Shown piece after piece: positions 22,938 through 29,633 of a stretch of 29,633 nt of DNA. How positions within the stretch are numbered: the first letter of the stretch is position 1; every line of letters begins with the position of its first letter. The stretch covers positions 1 to 29,633 of the forward strand of contig JAKMFG010000045.1 of assembly GCA_022425565.1 (NCBI GenBank). Direction: 5' to 3'. The DNA comes from Alphaproteobacteria bacterium. Lineage in GTDB: Bacteria; Pseudomonadota; Alphaproteobacteria; Puniceispirillales; Puniceispirillaceae. A program made the translations under genes and the position numbers. Under the pieces are notes generated by a model. That model made no database searches and was not told the origin of the DNA. It saw nothing but the letters and a program-made list of their open reading frames with translations.

Positions 22938-23051
22938 GCGTGGCAGGGCTGGGCCGCAGTATGCGCGCCTGCGGCAATGACCCGCCTTGGCGCGGGCCTG
23001 CTCACCCGTTAACTTCAGCTTCGCTTTCCAAGTAAAACACAAGGTTTCGAC

Positions 23052-23471
23052 ATGGCGCTTTTGGCCATCATTCACGCGGCAATTGCCGGTTTCATGCTGT
23101 TTTTCACCGCTGTGGTGCCGCAGGCGGCCTTCAAGACTCTCTCGGCCAAGGCGGTGGGTGCGTTCCTGCGCGTGCTGTTTCCGCGCCTGTTCCTGTTCGG
23201 TCTTGCGCTGTCGCTTGTGGCGAGCGGCGCAGCGCTGGCGGCAGATGCCGGATGGCAGCTTCATGTCTCGCTGGCGGTGGCGGCTGGTTTCGCAGTGAAT
23301 GTCTTTGTTCTGACGCCGCGTATCAATCTCTATCGTGACCGTGATCTCGAGGGGGATGCGGCAGCGAAACGCATGTTCGGGCTGCTACATCTGGCATCGG
23401 TGGCGATCTTCCTTGCCCAGCTTGCCGGCAGCCTCGCCATTGTCGGGATGTTTCTCTACGCGCCGGTCTGA
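23052..23471 (+). CDS. DUF4149 (TMEM205-like) membrane protein
   Basis: A 139-residue protein with four hydrophobic segments: about 3-22, 44-67, 72-92 and 112-135. The FPRLFLFGLALSLVASG, FVLTPRINLYRD and FGLLHLASVAIFLAQLAG segments match DUF4149, a family of four-helix membrane proteins of unknown role related to TMEM205. The start ATG follows CAAGG. It is transcribed alone and converges with the ABM gene; their ends are nine bases apart and share the terminator region. No link to neighbours is evident. Confidence 0.82.
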   Translation: MALLAIIHAAIAGFMLFFTAVVPQAAFKTLSAKAVGAFLRVLFPRLFLFGLALSLVASGAALAADAGWQLHVSLAVAAGFAVNVFVLTPRINLYRDRDLEGDAAAKRMFGLLHLASVAIFLAQLAGSLAIVGMFLYAPV

Positions 23472-23490
23472 AAACCGCCTCTACAGGCGG
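23471..23490 (-). terminator. Intrinsic terminator overlapping the ABM gene stop codon
   Basis: On the - strand CCGCCT (23490-23485) pairs with AGGCGG (23480-23475) around a GTAG loop and TTTT follows. The TAG stop codon of the ABM gene is formed by three of the four loop bases. It would end the six-gene tctC operon. Its left edge also lies at the end of the convergent DUF4149 gene. Confidence 0.7.
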
Positions 23491-23765
23491 GTCAGGGCAC
23501 GCACATTCTTTGACCGGATCATGCCGGCCGTCGCCGAATCGAAAGACTTGAAATGCGGCATCGACAGATGTGCATCGAAAGCAGCTTGGTCGTCATAGAC
23601 CTCATACAGAAACACATGGCCGGGGTTATCCGGATTCTGGCAGACGTCGAACTGGCGGCACCCCGGCTCGTCGCGTGCCGAGGCAGCGGCATTCTCGCGC
23701 ATCAGCGGCAGGAAGGCGTCAATCTGTTCCGGATCGATCTCGAAATCGACAATAATGACATACAT
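23481..23765 (-). CDS. ABM-fold protein, quinol monooxygenase or LsrG-like isomerase
   Basis: A 94-residue protein with the antibiotic biosynthesis monooxygenase fold. It begins MYVIIVDFEIDPEQIDAFLPLMREN and continues QFDVCQNPDNPGHVFLYEVYDDQAAFDAHLSMPHFKSF, the usual pattern of YgiN quinol monooxygenases and the LsrG isomerase; the latter shares the RFDV-Q-P...FY-YE-Y-D...H...PHYK layout. There is no cofactor motif in this family. GGGAG lies seven bases before the ATG at 23765. It is the last gene of the operon, 14 bases after the dehydrogenase. In this place it may oxidise or isomerise an unstable keto product of the pathway; this is inference. Confidence 0.85.
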   Translation of the reverse strand: MYVIIVDFEIDPEQIDAFLPLMRENAAASARDEPGCRQFDVCQNPDNPGHVFLYEVYDDQAAFDAHLSMPHFKSFDSATAGMIRSKNVRALTRL

Positions 23766-23779
23766 CACATGTCTCCCTG

Positions 23780-24895
23780 TCAGGCGGCGCTGTTGATCTG
23801 GTCGATGACGGCGGCGGTGACGGCTCTGGTGCCCATGTCGCCGCCGAATTCCATTGGCCGCAGGGCGTTTGCGGCAAAGCCTTCCTCGACAGCCGCCTCT
23901 ACCAGAAGCGCCGCCTCGGCATAGGCCGGCAGATCGCACCGGTCGGCAAGGTAGTCCAGCATCATCGCCCCGCTCAGAATGGCGGCAAGCGGATTGGCAC
24001 GGTCCTGTCCGGCAATGTCCGGGGCAGAGCCATGCGCTGGCTGGAAAAGTCCGTTTTCATCGCCGATTTCGGCGCAGGCCGCCATTCCCATCCCGCCGAC
24101 AAGCCCGCCAGCAAGATCCGACAGGATGTCGCCGAACATGTTCTCCATCACCATCACATCGAAATTCCATGGCTGGCGCACCATATCCAGCGCCATCGCA
24201 TCGACATAGCTGTAACCCGTCTCGATATCGGGGTGGCGTGTGGCCGCCTCGTCGAACAGGGTGCGGAAGAAAGCCTGCGACTTGAAGACATTCGCCTTGT
24301 CGACACAGGTCAGCCGCCCCGGCCTGCCGCGCGCCTTGCGCCGCGCAGCCAGACGAAAGGCGAAATCATGAAGCTTGCGCGTGGTCGCGCCGGTGATCCG
24401 CATGATGTCGCTGACGGCATCCGGTGCTGCCGGGTCGCCTTCGACAGGCGAGCGGTCATGCACCGCCGCTGTATAGAACAGCCCTTCGGTTGATTCCCGG
24501 ATGATCACAAGATCGAGGCTGGCGGCGCGGTCGTCGGCAAGCCGTTGCGGCGCATTTGGATAGGCGCGCACCGGCCGCACCCCGGCATAGAGCTGGAAGC
24601 GGTCGCGCAGCCGTAGATGCGGCGAGATTTCAGTGCCATCATCATGACGGATCGACGGCAGCCCGATGGCGCCAAGAAAGATCGCATCGGCGGCTCCGGC
24701 TCGGGTCTCGCCATCAGCCTCGATGTCGAGGCCCGTCTCGGCAAACAGGGCTGCTCCAGCCATGATGTCGTCACATCGAAAATCAGGCGCGCCGACCTGT
24801 TTCAGCGCTGCCGCAGCCACCGCCAGCGCGGCATCCGTCACATCGCCGCCAATGCCGTCGCCGCGGATGACCGCGACCAGCGGAGCCTTGTCCAT
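23780..24895 (-). CDS. Isopropylmalate/tartrate/malate-type beta-decarboxylating dehydrogenase
   Basis: A 371-residue protein of the isocitrate/isopropylmalate dehydrogenase family, which oxidises 2-hydroxy acids with NAD(P) and often removes CO2. The N-terminus reads VAVIRGDGIGGDVTDAAL. The substrate arginines are in LRLRDRFQLYAGVRPVRAYP. The catalytic Lys is in CVDKANVFK, and the metal aspartates are in YSYVDAMALDMVRQPWNFDVMVMENMFGDILSDLAGGLVGGMG. The cofactor loop reads HGSAPDIAGQDRANPLA, in which Asp positions suggest NAD. ATG 24895 is preceded by GGGAG. An operon location without leuC or leuD argues against leucine synthesis; D-malate, tartrate or another substituted malate is more likely. 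It lies 22 bases after the sulfatase. Confidence 0.9.
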   Translation of the reverse strand: MDKAPLVAVIRGDGIGGDVTDAALAVAAAALKQVGAPDFRCDDIMAGAALFAETGLDIEADGETRAGAADAIFLGAIGLPSIRHDDGTEISPHLRLRDRFQLYAGVRPVRAYPNAPQRLADDRAASLDLVIIRESTEGLFYTAAVHDRSPVEGDPAAPDAVSDIMRITGATTRKLHDFAFRLAARRKARGRPGRLTCVDKANVFKSQAFFRTLFDEAATRHPDIETGYSYVDAMALDMVRQPWNFDVMVMENMFGDILSDLAGGLVGGMGMAACAEIGDENGLFQPAHGSAPDIAGQDRANPLAAILSGAMMLDYLADRCDLPAYAEAALLVEAAVEEGFAANALRPMEFGGDMGTRAVTAAVIDQINSAA

Positions 24896-24917
24896 CACCC
24901 GTCTCCCTTGCCTGACA

Positions 24918-26444
24918 TCAGGCCAGTCCAACCTGTGTCTGAAGCGGCATCATGTCATCGGCACGTTGGTCGATCAATGCCTCGAGCTCGGCCCGCATGG
25001 CGGCATGTGCCGGATCGTCGAACAGGTTGGTCAACTCGTCCGGGTCGGCGGCGAGGTCATACATCTCGCCGGCACCGCTGATCATGTCCTTGGTCAGCTT
25101 GGCAGTTTTTGTGCGCACGGTCTGGAGCGACAGTTCAACCCCGGCCCGTGTTGGCAGAAGCCCCCATTCATTGCGCGCGAATTCACGGGTCTCGCGGCCT
25201 TCGACCACGGGACGAAGGCTCTGCGCATGCTGTGGCAGCAGTGCCTCGGCATCCCCGTAGTCGGTGAAAGTCGCGGCAAGATCCATGGTGCTGACCGGAT
25301 TGTCGTTCAGCCCACCCGACGGCACGCCCGGGCCACGCATGATCAGCGGCACACGGAGCAGGCCCTCGTAATGCATCGGGCCCTTCAGCACCAGCCCGTG
25401 ATCGCCAAGCCAGTCACCATGGTCGGAGGAATAGACAATGATTGTGTTCTCGGCGATGCCGAGCTCGTCGAGACAGTTCATCAACCGTCCGACCTGATGG
25501 TCGATCAGCGCAATCTGGCCATAGGTGTTGGCGATGATCTCGCGAAGCTGCTCGTCACTCTGCGGCTGGATCCGGCTGTAGCTCTTGCGGATATCGGCAT
25601 GCTCTGCCTTGCCTGCCGGCTCGGCTGTCAGAACAGCCTCATGCCACCATGGGCGTCCCTCGAAATCGCGGGTCCTGTGGTCTGGAAGGTCGACATCTTC
25701 CGGCGCGTGAAGGCGCGACCATGGTTCCGGTGCGTCGAACGGGTGATGCGGGTCGGGAAAGCTGACCCAGGCACAGAACGGGTCGGCATCGGCCTCGCGC
25801 GCCTGCATCCAGCTGATGGCCCGGTCCGCCGTCCAGGTCGAATTGTGCCAGGCTACCGGCAGCATCGAATGATGCGTCTGTGCGGCCCCCTTGGTGTCGC
25901 GACCGTTCTGCTGATAGGCGGCGTTCTTTTCGTGGCCGCGGCCGTCGGCGAAGAACCAGCGCTCATAATGCTGGCCGCGTGGCGGCTCTTCGGGAAGAAA
26001 CCAGTTATGGCCGAGAAGCATCATCTCGACATGTTCAAACCCCATATAGGGGCCATACCAGTCGTCATCATACTGTGCCGAGGACTTCACACATTCCGGT
26101 GTGCCGGTCGGCTCGTAGGTGTGATAGGTCGAGAAATGCGCCTTGCCAAAGTAGGCGGTGTCGTAGCCTGCTGCTGCCAGTGATCCGGCGAACCCCTTGT
26201 CCCCGGTCTCGGGCGACAGGTCGATGCCGTTGTCGTGAACACCATGCGTGCGCGGCAACTGACCGGTCAGGATCGAGGCGCGCGCCGGCTGGCAGATGAC
26301 ACAGGGTGTGATTGCATTGGCAAAACGTGTTCCCTCGGCAGCCAGCTGGTCGAGATGCGGTGTCTTGATCTTTCTGCCCTCGATGCCGAGGCAGTCGGCG
26401 CGGTGCTGGTCGGCGGTGACGAACAGGATATTGGGTCGTGTCAT
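24918..26444 (-). CDS. Cytoplasmic formylglycine-type sulfatase (or phosphonate monoesterase)
   Basis: A 508-residue alkaline-phosphatase-superfamily hydrolase. It starts MTRPNILFVTADQHRADCLG with Asp12 and Gln13 at the metal site. The formylglycine motif is Cys51-Gln-Pro53-Ala-Arg55 (CQPARASILTG), so Cys51 should be converted by a maturation enzyme that is not in this window. The late metal motif is YSSDHGDWLGDHG, followed by LKGPMHYEGLLRVPLIMRGPGV. No signal peptide is present, so the substrate is probably hydrolysed inside the cell after import. The start overlaps the tctA stop (ATGA), a sign of coupled translation. Phosphonate monoester hydrolases share this layout and cannot be ruled out; the long insert between residues about 120 and 250 will hold the specificity. 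Confidence 0.92.
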   Translation of the reverse strand: MTRPNILFVTADQHRADCLGIEGRKIKTPHLDQLAAEGTRFANAITPCVICQPARASILTGQLPRTHGVHDNGIDLSPETGDKGFAGSLAAAGYDTAYFGKAHFSTYHTYEPTGTPECVKSSAQYDDDWYGPYMGFEHVEMMLLGHNWFLPEEPPRGQHYERWFFADGRGHEKNAAYQQNGRDTKGAAQTHHSMLPVAWHNSTWTADRAISWMQAREADADPFCAWVSFPDPHHPFDAPEPWSRLHAPEDVDLPDHRTRDFEGRPWWHEAVLTAEPAGKAEHADIRKSYSRIQPQSDEQLREIIANTYGQIALIDHQVGRLMNCLDELGIAENTIIVYSSDHGDWLGDHGLVLKGPMHYEGLLRVPLIMRGPGVPSGGLNDNPVSTMDLAATFTDYGDAEALLPQHAQSLRPVVEGRETREFARNEWGLLPTRAGVELSLQTVRTKTAKLTKDMISGAGEMYDLAADPDELTNLFDDPAHAAMRAELEALIDQRADDMMPLQTQVGLA

Positions 26445-28027
26445 GAAGCTGTCTTTCTGGCGAAATGGACAAGGACGATGGCGCAACCAGCCATCAGCAT
26501 GATGCAGATCGGGCTGGAGAACAGGAACCACGGGTCGCCGCCGGTGGCGGAAAATCCTTCGCGCATGGTGCGCTCGAGTGGCTTGGCAAGGATGAAGGCG
26601 ATGACGAATGGCAGGATCGGCAGGGCGCAGAGCCGCATGACGAAGCCGAGGATGCCGAACATCACCAGCCAGATGACGGCCAGCATGCTGGTGTCCTGAA
26701 CATAGACACCGACCATGGTCAGCAGCAGCACAGACGGGAACAGCATCTGTTTTGGAATATGGACCATATTGCCCATAAGCCGCATGACATGAAGCCCGCC
26801 AAGCCAGTTCAGAATGTTGGCTATGGCCATCAGCGTGAACAGCCCGAAGGCCATCACCATTTCAGGGTTGGTGCCGCTTGACGGCAGTTTGAAGACACCG
26901 GGGCTGGGGTTGAGGCCGTTGATCGAATCCATCGCCAGGATCAGGAACACGGCGGCGGCATTGCCGGGAATGCCGAGCGACAGGACCGGGATCAGGTTGG
27001 CCCCCGATACGGCTGAATTGGCGGCCTCGGTTGCGGCAACACCTTGCGGCACACCGGTTCCGAATTTTGTCTCACCATCATCCGGATGGCGGGCTTCGTG
27101 GCGCCTCTTGGCGGCGGTGTATCCAAGGGTGGCGGCAAGGGTCGAACCAATGCCGGGAAGAGCGCCGATCGATGTGCCGATGAAGGCTGACGGCAGGATG
27201 AAACGAAGCAGCTGTTTCTTTTCGGCAAGTGGCAGGCTGTTGTCGCCGGTCACCTCGTGCCGGACCAGCTTTCCGGTGGTTGCCATCTCGCCGCGCATCG
27301 CGAACAGGGCGGCGAACACCTCGCCGATCACCAGTGTTCCAAGGATCACACAGGCGATGGGGAAGCCGCCGGACAGTTCGAGGACGCCGCCCGTCAGTCG
27401 CGGGTAGAAATCCTCGCCCGTCCCGATGGTGGCAGCGAACAGGCCCATCCCGACGGCAATCAGCCCTTTGGCGACTGGCTTGCCGACAATGGCGGCGATG
27501 AAACAGAGCGACAGCAGGATCAGCGCGGCCTTCTCCGGAAGGTCGAGATAGGATTCGACCATGATCGCAAGGAACGGCGCGCCGATGAACAGCACGATGT
27601 CCGAAATGCTGTCGCCCGACACCGAGGAGAAATGCGCGACGCGAAGTGCCTTGAAGGCCTTGCCGCGGCGGGTCATCGGGTAGCCGTCAAGCGTGGTCAT
27701 CAGCGCATCGGGTGTTCCCGGCGTATTGAACAGGATCGCCGGCACCGCGCCGCCGACCGTGGCGCCTTTCATGATTCCGATAAGAAAGCCGAGTACGGGA
27801 AGAAAGGCTGATGTCTCATAGCCGAAAATGCTGATCAGGATAGGAAGCGCGACCGCCATGGCCATCGGTCCGGCAAGTCCGGGAACAGATCCGACAACGA
27901 TGCCGGTCACAAGACCCAGGAACACTGTCAGGACCGGCAGCGGGATGCCGACTCCAAGAATCTGCACCATACCGGACCCATAAAGGACCGCCTGGAAACC
28001 AAGAAGGATATGATCGCCGATGCCCAT
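26441..28027 (-). CDS. tctA: Tripartite tricarboxylate transporter large permease
   Basis: A 528-residue membrane protein, TctA (DUF112) family, with about 12 membrane segments. Marks are LGLVTGIVVGSVPGLAGPMAMAVALPI near the N-terminus, GATVGGAVPAILFNTPGTPDALMTTLDGYPMTRRGKA, LPGIGSTLAATLGYTAAKRR and NLIPVLSLGIPGNAAAVFLILAMDSINGLNPSPGVF. These glycine-proline-rich repeats are the family's transport core. ATG 28027 forms a TGATG junction with the stop of tctB; GTG 28030 is adjacent. It overlaps the sulfatase start at the other end. The system moves carboxylate substrates with a sodium or proton gradient. Confidence 0.95.
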   Translation of the reverse strand: MGIGDHILLGFQAVLYGSGMVQILGVGIPLPVLTVFLGLVTGIVVGSVPGLAGPMAMAVALPILISIFGYETSAFLPVLGFLIGIMKGATVGGAVPAILFNTPGTPDALMTTLDGYPMTRRGKAFKALRVAHFSSVSGDSISDIVLFIGAPFLAIMVESYLDLPEKAALILLSLCFIAAIVGKPVAKGLIAVGMGLFAATIGTGEDFYPRLTGGVLELSGGFPIACVILGTLVIGEVFAALFAMRGEMATTGKLVRHEVTGDNSLPLAEKKQLLRFILPSAFIGTSIGALPGIGSTLAATLGYTAAKRRHEARHPDDGETKFGTGVPQGVAATEAANSAVSGANLIPVLSLGIPGNAAAVFLILAMDSINGLNPSPGVFKLPSSGTNPEMVMAFGLFTLMAIANILNWLGGLHVMRLMGNMVHIPKQMLFPSVLLLTMVGVYVQDTSMLAVIWLVMFGILGFVMRLCALPILPFVIAFILAKPLERTMREGFSATGGDPWFLFSSPICIMLMAGCAIVLVHFARKTAS

Positions 28028-28599
28028 CACATGTCACCATTGGGAGGCAGGATCAGATCCTCGAAAGGAAGGTCGAATGCCGCACCGATGACCAGCGCGA
28101 TGAGAAAGCCGATGCCAAGCCGCCGCCAGGACCATTTTTGGTCGGCATAGGCGCTGAGTGCCCAGATCAACACCGAGCCCCCGGCGAGAAACCCGGTGAA
28201 TTTCCAGGGAAGTGTGTCACGCAACGGTCTGTAACCGGTGCCCGCTTCGACAAGGCCGACGGTTTCGGCAAGCCATACAATGCCGGGGCCTGTGAAGCGC
28301 ATCAGCAGCAGGGATGCACCGGCAATGCCAAGGAATATGAGGATGGCGCGCGCCGGCGCGGCGATCGTGCCGAGAGCCGCGTGATTGTTGGAAAGTGCCA
28401 GCCAGACGCCACCGAGCAGCAAGATGGTCAGCGCCATCGCCGGCGCCAGCATGTCGCCGATCTGGTGGCGCCGCCGGACCTTTTCAATCAGGCCGGAGTC
28501 AATGTCGTTCGGAAGCCACAACATCATTGCAGCAATCGCGAACAGGCAAATGACGGCACCGATGGCGCGGTGCTGGGTGATGTTCCATGAATCTGACAT
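28027..28599 (-). CDS. tctB: Tripartite tricarboxylate transporter small permease
   Basis: A 190-residue membrane protein of the TctB type with four main hydrophobic segments (about 12-30, 51-69, 83-101 and 131-150) plus a terminal one (LGIGFLIALVIGAAF, about 160-174). It is joined to tctA by a TGATG overlap. The start at 28599 has no recognisable Shine-Dalgarno sequence because the T-rich tail of an intercistronic hairpin lies directly before it, which suggests lower or conditional translation relative to tctC. TctB proteins vary greatly in sequence, so this call rests on size, topology and position. Confidence 0.88.
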   Translation of the reverse strand: MSDSWNITQHRAIGAVICLFAIAAMMLWLPNDIDSGLIEKVRRRHQIGDMLAPAMALTILLLGGVWLALSNNHAALGTIAAPARAILIFLGIAGASLLLMRFTGPGIVWLAETVGLVEAGTGYRPLRDTLPWKFTGFLAGGSVLIWALSAYADQKWSWRRLGIGFLIALVIGAAFDLPFEDLILPPNGDM

Positions 28600-28600
28600 C

Positions 28601-28634
28601 AAAAATCAAAGGCCGGCGCCCAAAGGCACCGGCC
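28601..28634 (-). promoter_or_regulatory. Hairpin with T-rich tail between tctC and tctB
   Basis: On the - strand GGCCGGTGCC pairs with GGCGCCGGCC (one T-G wobble) around a four-base TTTG loop, followed by TTTGATTTTT. The form is that of an intrinsic terminator. Placed between a binding-protein gene and its permease genes, it likely stabilises the tctC message and lets only some transcripts go on. Confidence 0.7.
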
Positions 28635-28650
28635 AGCAGGTTTCGTGTCC

Positions 28651-29601
28651 CTATTGGACAGCGTTCATCAGTTTTTCAGAATCGGCAGCGTCCTTGGCGA
28701 GAAGGCCGCCAAGCTCGGCGCCGGAGATGGTGGTCGGGCCGCCAAAGGCCTTCTTGACGAAGCCGCCGGCCTTGGTCGACGGGTCGTTGACGACAGCAGC
28801 GATGGCGGAGCTCAGCGCCTTGCGTGCGTCCAAAGGCATGCCTGCCGGACCGACAAAGACAAAATAGCCGTCGAGAACGAAATCAACGCCATAGGCATCC
28901 ATGCCCTTGGCGTCAGGAGACATGTTCAGCGGCGTGGACAATGCCGAGGCGAGATTGACAAGATCGCCGGCGGCAACACCCTTGGCCTGAATGCCGGCCA
29001 TGAAACCGATATCCATGTCACCGGCATTGACGCCATTCATGACGGCTTTTCCGCCCTTCACCTCGATGATGTTGAACTCGACGCCATTGGCCTCACCCAG
29101 AAGATAGGCAATGTCGGCGATCTTCGGCGACATGGTGCCGAAACGGATGGTCTCGCCTGCCTTGGCGGCTGCGATGACGTCACCGAAATCGTTCCAGCCC
29201 TTTGATGTCTGGGCAACGACGCCCATCTGGAAGCCGGCTGTGGTTGTCAGCGGTGTGATGTCTGCCTGGCTGTATCCGGCCTTGGGGTTGGCAACCATGT
29301 TGTAGCCAAAGGTCTCGGTCACGGCGAGGCCGATCACGGTGCCATCATTCGCCATGCCTTTCATTTTGGCAGCCAGTTTGGCGCCACCACCACCGGTAAC
29401 CTGCTCGGGAATGATGGTCCAGCCATGGCGTTTTTCGAGTTCCTCGGCAATCATACGGGCTTGGGTATCGGCACCGCCGCCTGCGGCAAAGCCGATCATC
29501 ATGGTGATGGGCCCCGACGGCTTCCATTCGGCGAACGCGCCGGTGGTGGCCATCAGGACAAGAGCGCTGGCGGCAGCCAGCGGGCGAAGTATGGATTTCA
29601 T
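28651..29601 (-). CDS. tctC: Tripartite tricarboxylate transporter substrate-binding protein
   Basis: A 316-residue exported binding protein of the TctC (Bug) family. The signal peptide is about 1-24 (MKSILRPL...TGAFA). The mature protein begins EWKPSGPITMMIGFAAGGGADTQARMIAEELEKRHG, the typical start, and has the GGGGAKLAAKM loop and YNMVANPKAG. A GGAGG site lies five bases before the ATG. It is the first gene of the operon seen here; only 32 bases of its upstream region lie in the window, so its promoter is not visible. Its ligand is expected to be an organic acid; the operon suggests a sulfated or phosphonylated one. Confidence 0.93.
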   Translation of the reverse strand: MKSILRPLAAASALVLMATTGAFAEWKPSGPITMMIGFAAGGGADTQARMIAEELEKRHGWTIIPEQVTGGGGAKLAAKMKGMANDGTVIGLAVTETFGYNMVANPKAGYSQADITPLTTTAGFQMGVVAQTSKGWNDFGDVIAAAKAGETIRFGTMSPKIADIAYLLGEANGVEFNIIEVKGGKAVMNGVNAGDMDIGFMAGIQAKGVAAGDLVNLASALSTPLNMSPDAKGMDAYGVDFVLDGYFVFVGPAGMPLDARKALSSAIAAVVNDPSTKAGGFVKKAFGGPTTISGAELGGLLAKDAADSEKLMNAVQ

Positions 29602-29633
29602 TGTTTCCTCCAGACGCAGATAATCGCTTTTTA

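Larger units (their letters stand above)
22805..23051. promoter_or_regulatory. Divergent gap between AGE epimerase and DUF4149 genes
   Basis: A 247-base region with promoters expected in both directions. It holds a 20-base palindrome at 22883-22902 and a 10-base direct repeat at 22915-22937 (listed separately), as well as a short GC hairpin (CCCGC...GCGGG) near 22981-22999. I find no open frame with a ribosome-binding site. Confidence 0.5.

Noticed and set aside
24666..26183. Open frame of about 500 codons on the + strand opposite the sulfatase and dehydrogenase
   Set aside because: It is antisense to two clear enzyme genes, with no domain-like pattern and no ribosome-binding site.
1..29633. 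Mobile element, phage, CRISPR, tRNA or rRNA
   Set aside because: No transposase, integrase, long terminal inverted repeats, regularly spaced repeats or cloverleaf-like sequence was found on either strand.

Overview
This window is a GC-rich stretch of a bacterial chromosome, most likely from a free-living, probably marine, alphaproteobacterium. That reading rests on three things: a three-subunit periplasmic FDH3-type formate dehydrogenase set among gene families I know mainly from alphaproteobacteria (DUF6494, DUF4444 ligase-like, DUF6505, DUF6352, DUF3305, DUF3306); many solute-uptake and small-molecule oxidation genes (tripartite tricarboxylate transporter, DMT exporter, PhyH, DAO, AGE epimerase, sulfatase); and dense packing with short overlaps. 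I cannot name the genus. I see no rRNA, tRNA, CRISPR array, transposase, integrase or phage gene.

Region 1 (1-16004) is a formate-oxidation island. A left arm on the + strand (1-4024) holds a truncated small cytochrome c, a DUF6494 protein, an Mrp-type Fe-S carrier ATPase, a ligase-fold protein without its catalytic residues, DUF6505 and DUF6352. It converges on a polyferredoxin gene (- strand, 4041-6059). From a divergent gap, a right arm (+ strand, 6237-16004) runs DUF3305, DUF3306, TorD-type chaperone, small Tat-signal protein, fdhA, fdhB, an intrinsic terminator, a small lipoprotein, fdhC (cytochrome b), a seven-blade WD40-cytochrome c fusion, a 40-residue membrane peptide and an HtrA-like protease. 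Together these can make and insert a molybdo- or tungsto-enzyme, export it through Tat, anchor it, and pass electrons from formate to cytochrome b and periplasmic cytochromes c.

Region 2 (16021-23471) is a mixed set of short units: a tupA-type tungstate-binding protein with a 2OG-Fe(II) oxygenase (-), a DMT exporter (+), a PhyH dioxygenase with a class I glutamine amidotransferase (+), a DAO-type flavoenzyme with an AGE-family sugar epimerase (-), and a DUF4149 membrane protein (+). The orphan tungstate-binding gene beside formate dehydrogenase suggests a link to metal supply.

Region 3 (23471-29601, - strand) looks like one operon: tctC-tctB-tctA, a cytoplasmic formylglycine-type sulfatase, a beta-decarboxylating dehydrogenase, and an ABM/LsrG-like protein. 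A stable hairpin lies between tctC and tctB, and an intrinsic terminator overlaps the last stop codon. The natural reading is uptake of a carboxylated sulfate (or phosphonate) ester, its hydrolysis in the cytoplasm, and oxidation of the resulting hydroxy acid. The two best candidates for undescribed biology are this operon and the DUF6494-Mrp-ligase-like-DUF6505-DUF6352 set attached to formate dehydrogenase.
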